From the NCBI GenBank assembly GCA_017959485.1, contig JAGDAM010000227.1, forward strand, positions 1-7,316: 7,316 nucleotides of DNA, given 5' to 3'. Both the position numbers and the translations under genes were made by a program. The stretch is from Clostridia bacterium (GTDB lineage: Bacteria; Bacillota_A; Clostridia; Oscillospirales; CAG-272). Shown piece after piece: positions 1 to 5,342 of the stretch (its first letter is position 1; each line of letters opens with the position of its first letter). The notes under the pieces are model-generated. The model did no database searches, had not been told where the DNA came from, and saw nothing but the letters and a program-made list of their open reading frames with translations.

Positions 1-1
1 C

Positions 2-1678
2 GATCCGGTCTGCGGAGAAAAGGAGTATAAGATCGGCACGTGCAGGATATGCGGCCTGCAGCTGGCGTACTATACCGGAAACACCTGGCAGCACCGGTAC
101 GTTTCCCGGGATATCGAGACCTACAGTTTGCGAAATCCGGGAAAGAATACCACGGCGACTCTCAAAGTATGCGAATTATGCGGAGATGCCGAGTATTTCT
201 GCGAATATATTAATTACCATTATGTTCATTCAGAAGACGGTTACACACTGACTGAGACGTCTTTTCAATCGTACGTAACCAACGGACTCTATTTCAGAGC
301 AGGATTTCCCGTCGGGGATGAAAAGACCGTGATAGCGGAAGGCGGAACCGCCTGGGGCAGTTCGGTGATTGCCTACTGCATAGAGAAAAACGTCACACGC
401 ATAGAGACAGGGGCTTTCCGGCATGACGTCTGCCTTCAGTCGGTCGTTCTTCCCTCCGGGCTTGAGTATATAGGCGAGGACGCTTTCTTCAACTGTCCGC
501 GCCTTAAGACGGTATATTTCCGTGGCACCGAGGAGGAATGGAAAAAGATAGATCTGACGAACAACGGCGCATATCTGTCCGGGGTAAAAATAGTATTCAA
601 CTACGGTGAAGGAGATACCTCTTTCGCGAAAAATCTTGTTACTCCCGAGCGATATTATACTCTATACTCAAATCTTAATAAAGCTTATGAACTCACGGTG
701 TTCAGCCCTGTTTCCGCTGTCGGGAAGACTGCCGGAGTTATCGCGGTTACTGGTTTTGTGAAGGAGGGCGCGAGTGCCTCAGGCATATGGGCCGATTCCG
801 TTACCGGAAGGATCGCGTTCTCGGTATATGACGGCGCGCAGGTGCTTAAAGTATATGATTCCAAAACCGGCAGTCAGGTCGGACGGATCTCGCCGGATTA
901 CGGTTCGCATTATGAGACCGCCGCGGGCGACGGTATGTTCGCCCTTCTGGGCGGGAACAGGATGGTTATTTACGACGCCGCAACTCTCGAAAAGAAGAAG
1001 GAACTGACTTTCGCGGAACTATCTGAAGGCGGCACTCCCGAGTGTCTGGCTGTCGCCCGCGGAATGGTATTCTTCGTATTCAGAAAGAATCCCAATCTGA
1101 TTTATTGCTGCGATCCCGAAACCGGAAGTCTGAGTATCGTTTCCGGCGTGAGCGGATTAACCGAAGGCGATTATTACTCGCCGCGTTTTTCGGTCTCAGC
1201 CGACGGCGGAACGCTGCTGCTCAGCTTGGCGCAAAAGGCGGTCACGGTCGACACCGGATCTTTGACGGCCACGGGTATTGTCGACGTCAAACAAACCTCC
1301 AATTACGTGTTTTTCAACGGAAACGGTTTTACTTTTGTATCGTTTGACACTTATAACACCACCGTGAACGGAGCGTACAAATCTACGGATCGTTTTCCGG
1401 TCTATAGTTATCTGGAGCCGGGGGCCGGAATCGTTCACAAGAACGCCGAAAGCATGTTCAAGGCTGCGGGATACACTCCTTTCGACTTTCTTTACAGCGA
1501 CGGATCGGTCGACGTTTTCACCGCCTATGATAAAAACGGGACCTTTTACACTCTGTTCGTCAGGGGAGGAAAGGTCAGGGCGGTCCGCGCGGTCGGCAGA
1601 AGTCTGCTCCCGCTCGGAGACGGCAGATTCATCATCTGGAACGGATCGGACTGCGCGATAATCGTAAACGCTCCTTAA
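2..1678 (+). CDS. BspA-type LRR and beta-propeller-like surface protein, 5' truncated
   Basis: The frame is open from base 2 to the TAA at 1676-1678 (558 residues), so the N-terminus lies outside the window. The TTG at 128 is just an internal codon. Residues 4-76 carry Cys pairs (C4, CRIC 14-17, CELC 57-60) alternating with H-x-Y segments, like the CxxCG/HxY repeats of clostridial secreted proteins and possibly metal-binding. Residues about 131-200 match the BspA/LRR_5 pattern: 'IETGAF', 'LPSGLEYIGEDAF', then 'VYFRGTEEEWKKI', the usual capping strand. From about 247 to the end there are repeated beta-strand blades with motifs such as 'VYDSKTGSQVGRIS', 'IYDAATLEKKKEL' and 'CCDPETGSLSIV', which suggest a YVTN/WD-like propeller. 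There is no C-terminal sortase motif or anchor; it ends 'CAIIVNAP'. I infer an extracytoplasmic role in surface binding; the ligand is unknown. The next gene follows within 20 bp. Confidence 0.75.
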   Translation, partial: DPVCGEKEYKIGTCRICGLQLAYYTGNTWQHRYVSRDIETYSLRNPGKNTTATLKVCELCGDAEYFCEYINYHYVHSEDGYTLTETSFQSYVTNGLYFRAGFPVGDEKTVIAEGGTAWGSSVIAYCIEKNVTRIETGAFRHDVCLQSVVLPSGLEYIGEDAFFNCPRLKTVYFRGTEEEWKKIDLTNNGAYLSGVKIVFNYGEGDTSFAKNLVTPERYYTLYSNLNKAYELTVFSPVSAVGKTAGVIAVTGFVKEGASASGIWADSVTGRIAFSVYDGAQVLKVYDSKTGSQVGRISPDYGSHYETAAGDGMFALLGGNRMVIYDAATLEKKKELTFAELSEGGTPECLAVARGMVFFVFRKNPNLIYCCDPETGSLSIVSGVSGLTEGDYYSPRFSVSADGGTLLLSLAQKAVTVDTGSLTATGIVDVKQTSNYVFFNGNGFTFVSFDTYNTTVNGAYKSTDRFPVYSYLEPGAGIVHKNAESMFKAAGYTPFDFLYSDGSVDVFTAYDKNGTFYTLFVRGGKVRAVRAVGRSLLPLGDGRFIIWNGSDCAIIVNAP

Positions 1679-1696
1679 GGAAGGATGGAAACGGAT

Positions 1697-2188
1697 ATGA
1701 AGTATTACGGAAAAGAAAAATGCCGGATCCTAAAGCAGATCCGGGCACAGATCGCCCGCTCTAACGATATCGAGTGGGTCGTAGAAGAATGTCCGCACAG
1801 GGGCGACTGCAAAGGCACCTGCCCGAAGTGCGAAGCCGAGGTTCGCGAACTGGAAAGACGGCTCGAAGAACGCAAAAAACTCGGGAAGAGAATCGCGGTG
1901 GCGGGAGTCGCCGCCGGAATCGCGCTGACAGTCAGCGGGTGCACCAATCCGCTCGTCCGGACAATGGGCGATCTTCAGCCGGGCCCGTCCGGGAACGGCA
2001 CGACGGCGGTTGTGCGGACCGCGGATATCGATGAAGACGCGACGTCAGACGTCGGGACCGGATCTGACGGTAAAGGTGAAGAGAGCGTTCAGGTGCCTGG
2101 CGAACTCCCGGAGCCGACGGACAGCGCCGCCGAAAGCTTTCCTGCTCCGACCGCGGGGGTTCTTCCGGTTCCGGATTCCCAGGACTGA
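1697..2188 (+). CDS. Cys-cluster protein with internal lipobox-like segment
   Basis: No function is recognised. I chose the ATG at 1697 (163 aa) because the purine-rich AAGGAAGG (1677-1684) directly abuts the ATG at 1685, leaving that start no spacing; starting at 1685 would add METD. Residues 1-31 are a basic helix-like stretch (starts MKYYGKEKCRILKQ). Residues 32-45 form a compact cluster with C32, H34, C38, C42 and C45, suited to binding Zn or an Fe-S cluster. Residues 46-65 are a charged probable helix. A hydrophobic stretch (about 66-79) after K64-R65 ends in VSGC (C82), which fits a lipobox but lies far from the N-terminus. The remaining 80 residues are rich in acidic residues, Pro, Ser, Thr and Gly, like an extracellular linker. 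The gene ends 5 bp before the radical SAM gene, so coexpression is likely. I have an unverified impression that similar 'GTCPKC' proteins occur in gut anaerobes. Confidence 0.8.
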   Translation: MKYYGKEKCRILKQIRAQIARSNDIEWVVEECPHRGDCKGTCPKCEAEVRELERRLEERKKLGKRIAVAGVAAGIALTVSGCTNPLVRTMGDLQPGPSGNGTTAVVRTADIDEDATSDVGTGSDGKGEESVQVPGELPEPTDSAAESFPAPTAGVLPVPDSQD

Positions 2189-2193
2189 TAAGG

Positions 2194-2814
2194 ATGGGAC
2201 CCGAACCGACCTTTCCGCTCTGGCGGCTCGACCGGCTTCGCATGTCCACCGACGGAGAGGGGATAACGACGCTCGTCGGCGCGCACGGGTGTGCCCTGCG
2301 CTGCCGGTACTGCATAAACCCCGGGTGTTTTGACGGCAGCGAAAAGGTTGAACATGTCACGCCGGAAGAGCTTTACGAAAGGGTAAAGCGGGACGACCTG
2401 TATTTCCGCGCGACGAACGGAGGAGTGACCTTCGGAGGAGGCGAGCCGCTGATTCACGCCGGGTTTATCGCGGCGTTCCGGCGGACGGTTCCCGCGGAGT
2501 GGCGGATCTGCGCCGAGACGTCTCTCAACCTGCCAGAAGAGAACGTCGTGACCGCCGCCGGATGCGTCGACTGCTTTTTTGTCGACGTAAAGGAGACGTC
2601 AGAGGAAATCTACAAAAAGTACACCGGCGCGGACAACGCCCGCGCGATGTCAAATCTCGCCCTGCTTTTGTCTCTCGCGGGGTCCGGACGGGTCGTCGTT
2701 CGGCTGCCTCTGATCCCGGGATTCAACACCGAAGGCGACCGGGAAAGATCGCTTGCGCTGCTGCGTTCGATGGGGGCGGAGAGGTTCGATCTGTTTACCT
2801 ACAGGACGGAATAA
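2194..2814 (+). CDS. Radical SAM protein, glycyl-radical-enzyme activase-like
   Basis: This 206-residue protein has the hallmarks of the pyruvate formate-lyase activase branch of radical SAM enzymes. The [4Fe-4S] motif CX3CX2C is at C33, C37 and C40, followed by 'INPGCFD'. The SAM-binding glycine motif 'TFGGGEP' is at about 79-85, 'ETSLN' at 108-112, 'DVKE' at 131-134, and 'RLPLIPGFN' at 170-178. Such enzymes reductively cleave SAM to a 5'-deoxyadenosyl radical in the cytoplasm. There is no ferredoxin-like insert with extra clusters, though C124 and C127 form one additional CxxC. It is shorter than classical PFL activases (about 240-250 aa) and seems to lack part of the C-terminus. AGGA at 2181-2184 lies 9 bp before the ATG. 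No glycyl radical enzyme gene is visible here, so the target may not be PFL. The Cys-cluster protein 5 bp upstream is the obvious candidate partner or substrate, but this is inference. Confidence 0.88.
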   Translation: MGPEPTFPLWRLDRLRMSTDGEGITTLVGAHGCALRCRYCINPGCFDGSEKVEHVTPEELYERVKRDDLYFRATNGGVTFGGGEPLIHAGFIAAFRRTVPAEWRICAETSLNLPEENVVTAAGCVDCFFVDVKETSEEIYKKYTGADNARAMSNLALLLSLAGSGRVVVRLPLIPGFNTEGDRERSLALLRSMGAERFDLFTYRTE

Positions 2815-2818
2815 GATA

Positions 2819-2855
2819 GGGGCTGTAAAAAAAGTCGATCTTTTTTTACAGCCCC
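2819..2855 (+). terminator. Perfect 16-bp hairpin, probable bidirectional terminator
   Basis: Bases 2819-2834 are exactly complementary to 2840-2855 around the 5-nt loop TCGAT. The stem starts with GGGGCTGT and continues into an A7/T7 block, so the T-tract lies in the 3' arm rather than after the stem. It begins 5 bp after the radical SAM stop codon. Because it is symmetrical, it could end transcription from either direction. It also forms the left end of the structured block described below. Confidence 0.65.
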
Positions 2856-2857
2856 GG

Positions 2858-3020
2858 CTAAATTCGCCGTTCCGGCGAGCTGAATTATGCTTCGCAAGCT
2901 AAATTCGGCTTCGCAGAGCTAAATTGTGCTTCGCATAGCTAAATTCGGCTTCGCCGAGCTAAATTCGGCTTCGCCGAGCTAAATTCGGCTTCGCCGAGCT
3001 AAATTCGGCTTCGCCGAGCT
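2858..3020 (+). repeat. Left hairpin array, about 20-bp units
   Basis: There are about eight consecutive units. Four are identical copies of AAATTCGGCTTCGCCGAGCT (2941-2960, 2961-2980, 2981-3000, 3001-3020). Unit 2901-2920 has one change. Unit 2921-2940 has four changes, yet its stem is still pairable (TGTGC with GCATA, one G-T wobble). Unit 2882-2900 is a shorter relative. The first unit, 2860-2881, carries a 6-bp stem TCGCCG/CGGCGA. Every unit is a small hairpin with the loop TTC, and units are joined by AGCTAAATT. No unique spacers occur. The array lies in the 3' region of the radical SAM transcript. Confidence 0.9.
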
Positions 3021-3034
3021 ATAAGGGCGAATTT

Positions 3035-3161
3035 AATTTAGCTGCCGCGAAGCGGCAATTTAGCTATCGAACGAAGTGAGATAATTTAGCTGCCGCGGAG
3101 CGGCAATTTAGCTATCGAACAAAGTGAGATAATTTTGCTGTCCCGAAGGGACAATTTAGCT
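3035..3161 (-). repeat. Right hairpin array, opposite orientation, 48-bp period
   Basis: The linker AATTTAGCT (the reverse complement of the left array's linker) recurs at 3035, 3057, 3083, 3105 and 3153, with a variant AATTTTGCT at 3131. Between linkers lie hairpins: GCCGCGAAGCGGC (3044-3056), ATCGAACGAAGTGAGAT (3066-3082), GCCGCGGAGCGGC (3092-3104), ATCGAACAAAGTGAGAT (3114-3130) and GTCCCGAAGGGAC (3140-3152). A 48-bp period, 3044-3091 and 3092-3139, repeats with 3 differences: two in loops, one in the linker, none in stems. Loops are GAA, GGA or AAA, so read on the minus strand the units resemble those of the left array. It lies downstream of the minus-strand phosphoribosyltransferase. Confidence 0.9.
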
Positions 3162-3203
3162 ATTCGCTTGTTTTCTTTTTTCGGCCCCTACCTGTGTATT
3201 GCC

Positions 3204-3761
3204 TTATATCTCGTTTCCTTCGCTGTCGAAGAGCGGGAGTTTTTCGAGATAGATGATGTCGTCGCGGTCCTGCGCGTCGCCCTCGGCGAGGATCGCCATG
3301 CGGCCGCAGATGATTCCCCCGGCCGATTCGACGAGCGTTTCGAGCGCGCGGAGCGATTCTCCGGTCGAGATTACGTCGTCGACGACGAGTATCCTCTTTC
3401 CGCGCATGAGCTCGGCGTCCTCGGTGTCGATGTAGAGTTTCTGCTCTCGCGCAGTGGTTATCGAACGGACGGTGACTTCGGTCACGTTTTTCATATAAAG
3501 CTTGGGAGCTTTTCTCGCGAGCAGGTATTTGCGGTTTCCGTCAAGCCGGGCCATCTCGTGGGCGAGCGGAATACCTTTGGCTTCCGCGGTTATGACGTAG
3601 TCGTATTCGGGAGCCCGGGACAGAAGCGCGGCCGCGCAGGCCGTGGTGAGTTCGGGGTCTCCGAAGATTACGAACGCCGCAATCTTAAGCTTGTCGTTGA
3701 GCCGGCAGAGAGGCAGATCGCGCTCGAGTCCGGCAACTTTAAGGCGGTAAAACTCTTTCAT
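3204..3761 (-). CDS. Purine-type phosphoribosyltransferase (Apt/Xpt-like)
   Basis: The protein is 185 residues. The PRPP-binding signature 'ILVVDDVISTGES' is at 124-136, with the acidic pair D128-D129 expected to contact PRPP and the metal. Upstream are 'YDYVITAEAKGIPLAHEMA' (54-71), like the Apt/Xpt 'VxxxEAxGIPxA' segment, and 'LLARKAPKLYM' (80-90), like the family's 'RKxxKL' PRPP/purine loop. Members transfer the phosphoribosyl group from PRPP to a purine base in cytoplasmic salvage. I cannot tell adenine from xanthine or guanine specificity, so I give no symbol; a regulatory PRT domain is also possible. The ATG at 3761 has a strong GGGAGG site 6 nt upstream (3768-3773 on this strand). A consensus promoter and folded leader precede it. 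No typical U-tailed terminator follows on this strand, only the hairpin array. The gene is convergent with the radical SAM gene and divergent from murA. Confidence 0.85.
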   Translation of the reverse strand: MKEFYRLKVAGLERDLPLCRLNDKLKIAAFVIFGDPELTTACAAALLSRAPEYDYVITAEAKGIPLAHEMARLDGNRKYLLARKAPKLYMKNVTEVTVRSITTAREQKLYIDTEDAELMRGKRILVVDDVISTGESLRALETLVESAGGIICGRMAILAEGDAQDRDDIIYLEKLPLFDSEGNEI

Positions 3762-3775
3762 AATGATCCTCCCGG

Positions 3776-3835
3776 CGGGTGAGCCGCAGCGCGGCGCCGG
3801 AGCGCTCCGGCGGGCGGCGTCCGGTCTGTCACCCG
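3776..3835 (-). promoter_or_regulatory. Folded 5' leader of the phosphoribosyltransferase
   Basis: Read on the minus strand, CGGGTGA (3835-3829) pairs perfectly with TCACCCG (3782-3776). GCCGC (3818-3814) pairs with GCGGC (3787-3783), directly stacked on the outer stem. Inside is an 18-bp perfect palindrome, CGCCGGAGCGCTCCGGCG (3795-3812). The fold ends about 2 bases before the GGGAGG ribosome binding site at 3768-3773. This may control translation or transcript stability. I do not recognise a known riboswitch class, and the purine-riboswitch core is not apparent. Confidence 0.55.
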
Positions 3836-3854
3836 GTTATTATTTCAAAATATT

Positions 3855-3882
3855 ATTATACTATCTTTTGGGGAAATGTCAA
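3855..3882 (-). promoter_or_regulatory. Consensus sigma-A promoter for the phosphoribosyltransferase
   Basis: On the minus strand, TTGACA (3882-3877) and TATAAT (3860-3855) are both perfect consensus hexamers, separated by 16 bp. Transcription would start near 3848, giving a leader of about 87 nt that includes the folded region. Confidence 0.85.
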
Positions 3883-3932
3883 GGAAAACGCCTTTTATTT
3901 TGTCAAAAGCACTTCCATTTTCTTGGGTTTTA

Positions 3933-3941
3933 TGGTAAAAT
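3933..3941 (+). promoter_or_regulatory. Possible extended -10 promoter for the murA operon
   Basis: TGGTAAAAT gives an extended -10 (TG at 3933-3934, TAAAAT at 3936-3941). No good -35 lies at the standard distance; the nearest TTGTCA (3900-3905) is 30 bp away, too far. A start near 3948 would give a murA leader of about 80 nt. It is the best candidate in the divergent region but unproven. Confidence 0.5.
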
Positions 3942-3954
3942 AGACAAGGAAATG

Positions 3955-3979
3955 TCTCCCGCGGCCACGCGCCGGGAGA
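3955..3979 (+). promoter_or_regulatory. Leader hairpin upstream of murA
   Basis: TCTCCCG (3955-3961) pairs perfectly with CGGGAGA (3973-3979) across an 11-nt loop. No T-tract follows, so it is not an intrinsic terminator. It would lie near the 5' end of the murA mRNA and may stabilise it or influence translation. Confidence 0.4.
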
Positions 3980-4026
3980 GAACCGGCGTCAAGCGGCGCA
4001 ATAACGATCCGGAGCAATTCTCTTCA

Positions 4027-5295
4027 ATGAAAAAAATCATCATCAACGGCGGCAGAAAACTGCGCGGCGACATACCGGTCAGCGGTATGAAGAACGCGGC
4101 TCTGCCGATAATATTCGCCTGTATCCTCACCGAGGACAGGTGCGTGCTCGATAACGTGCCCGACGTCACCGACGTCAACCTCTCGCTCCGTATCCTCGAG
4201 GATATGGGGGCGGTCGTTCAGCGCCTCGGATCCGGGGTCGTCTCGGTCGACACCTCAAAACTGCATTCACAGACGACGCGGCAGGACCTCGTCGCCTGTC
4301 TGCGCGCCTCTACCTATCTGCTCGGCGCGGAGCTCGGGCGTTTCGGAGAAGCGCTCGTCGGCTTTTCGGGAGGCTGCGATTTCGGTTCGAGGCCGATAGA
4401 CCAGCATCACAAGGGCTTCGAGGCGCTCGGAGCGAAAGTGACGGTCGAGAACGGTCTTAACCACGTGACCGCCGGTCCGGGCGGACTGCGCGGCGGATCG
4501 GTCTACCTCGACATAGCGTCGGTCGGAGCCACTATTAACGTTATGCTCGCCGCGGTAAAGGCGAACGGAAGAACGACGATTGACAACGCGGCCCGCGAGC
4601 CGCACATAGTCGACCTCGCAAACTTCCTCAATATGTGCGGAGCGCAGATCACCGGAGCCGGCACTTCGTTCATCAAGATCACCGGAGTCGAAAAACTGCA
4701 CGGCTGCAGCTACACGATAATACCCGATATGATCGAGGCGGGAACCTATATGGCGGCCGCCGCGGCGGCGGGAGGCAGGGTCCGCGTCAGGGGAGTTATC
4801 CCGAAACATATGGAGACGGTGACCGCCAAACTGATCGAGATGGGGGCCGGAGTCGACGAAAGCGACGATTCGCTGACGGTGAGCGCCGCCTCGCGCCTGT
4901 CGAACGTCAATATCAAGACCTTCTTCTATCCCGGATTTCCCACCGATATGCATCCGCAGTTCGCCGCGCTGCTCGCCGGATGCGACGGTACGTCGGTCAT
5001 CACCGAGGGCGTCTTCGACAACCGTTTCAAATACGCCGACGAACTCTCCAAGATGAACGCCGAGATTCACGTGTCGGGGCGCACCGCCACCATAATCGGA
5101 CGGCCCAATCTTCAGGGGGCGCCGGTGGTCGCGGTCGACCTGCGCGCCGGAGCCGCGCTGATAGTCGCCGGACTCGCCGCTTCCGGAACGACCGAGATAT
5201 CCCGCGTCGAAACGATTGAGCGCGGGTACGACAACATCGTCGGCAAGCTCAAGGGCATCGGAGCCGACATCGCCCTGATAGACGACGGCGTCTGA
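4027..5295 (+). CDS. murA: UDP-N-acetylglucosamine 1-carboxyvinyltransferase MurA
   Basis: MurA transfers enolpyruvate from PEP to UDP-GlcNAc, the first committed cytoplasmic step of peptidoglycan synthesis (EC 2.5.1.7). The protein is 422 residues, normal for the family. The ATG at 4027 places the PEP/UDP-GlcNAc-contacting pair 'KN' at K22-N23, as in E. coli. The loop cysteine is C117 in 'GFSGGCDFGSRPIDQHHKGFEALGA'; because it is Cys, not Asp, the usual fosfomycin target residue is present. The catalytic Asp is D307 in 'YPGFPTDMHPQF', and R373 in 'VDLRAGAAL' matches E. coli R397. 'EPHIVDLANFLNMCGAQI' (191-208) is also typical. A weak GGAG lies 12 nt upstream (4011-4014). The frame is open further upstream, including an in-frame ATG at 3952, but that start would add an unconserved basic tail. 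It begins a probable operon with glcK (47 bp later). Confidence 0.96.
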   Translation: MKKIIINGGRKLRGDIPVSGMKNAALPIIFACILTEDRCVLDNVPDVTDVNLSLRILEDMGAVVQRLGSGVVSVDTSKLHSQTTRQDLVACLRASTYLLGAELGRFGEALVGFSGGCDFGSRPIDQHHKGFEALGAKVTVENGLNHVTAGPGGLRGGSVYLDIASVGATINVMLAAVKANGRTTIDNAAREPHIVDLANFLNMCGAQITGAGTSFIKITGVEKLHGCSYTIIPDMIEAGTYMAAAAAAGGRVRVRGVIPKHMETVTAKLIEMGAGVDESDDSLTVSAASRLSNVNIKTFFYPGFPTDMHPQFAALLAGCDGTSVITEGVFDNRFKYADELSKMNAEIHVSGRTATIIGRPNLQGAPVVAVDLRAGAALIVAGLAASGTTEISRVETIERGYDNIVGKLKGIGADIALIDDGV

Positions 5296-5342
5296 CGCAT
5301 ATTAATATTAATTACCATTCAGATAATTAAGGAATCACGGTT

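Larger units (their letters stand above)
2817..3190. mobile_element. Possible MITE-like non-coding element with inverted ends
   Basis: The block between the convergent genes is bounded by similar sequences in inverted orientation. The left end reads TAGGGGCTGTAAAAAAAG (2817-2834). The right end, read on the minus strand from 3190, is TAGGGGCCGAAAAAAG. Both start with TA, which would fit a TA target duplication. Inside lie only hairpin arrays and no credible coding sequence. The ends are imperfect and A-runs are easily matched by chance, so mobility is inference. Alternatively, these may be two independent 3' ends of convergent transcripts. Confidence 0.3.

Noticed and set aside
1932..2457. 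Minus-strand ORFs across the Cys-cluster/radical SAM junction
   Set aside because: They oppose two + strand genes with family motifs and good spacing, and their translations are Arg/Ser/Pro-rich without domains.
2901..3020. CRISPR array
   Set aside because: The 20-bp units are directly tandem with no unique spacers, and no cas genes are present.
3135..3782. 215-codon + strand ORF over the phosphoribosyltransferase
   Set aside because: It runs antisense to the gene with an intact PRPP motif, consensus promoter and RBS, and begins inside the repeat array.
3776..3848. Known purine riboswitch in the phosphoribosyltransferase leader
   Set aside because: The leader forms one nested GC-rich stem rather than a three-way junction with the conserved purine-aptamer core.
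3763..4026. Long N-terminal extension of murA from the ATG at 3763
   Set aside because: It would run through the divergent promoters and leader folds. Numbering from 4027 puts K22-N23 exactly where the family has them.
4267..5070. 267-codon minus-strand ORF opposite murA
   Set aside because: It lies inside murA, and its Arg/Gly/His-rich translation has no family features.
5296..5342. Internal promoter or terminator between murA and glcK
   Set aside because: The AT-rich 12-bp palindrome has no clear -35 partner and no GC stem with a T-tail, so I left it as a note.
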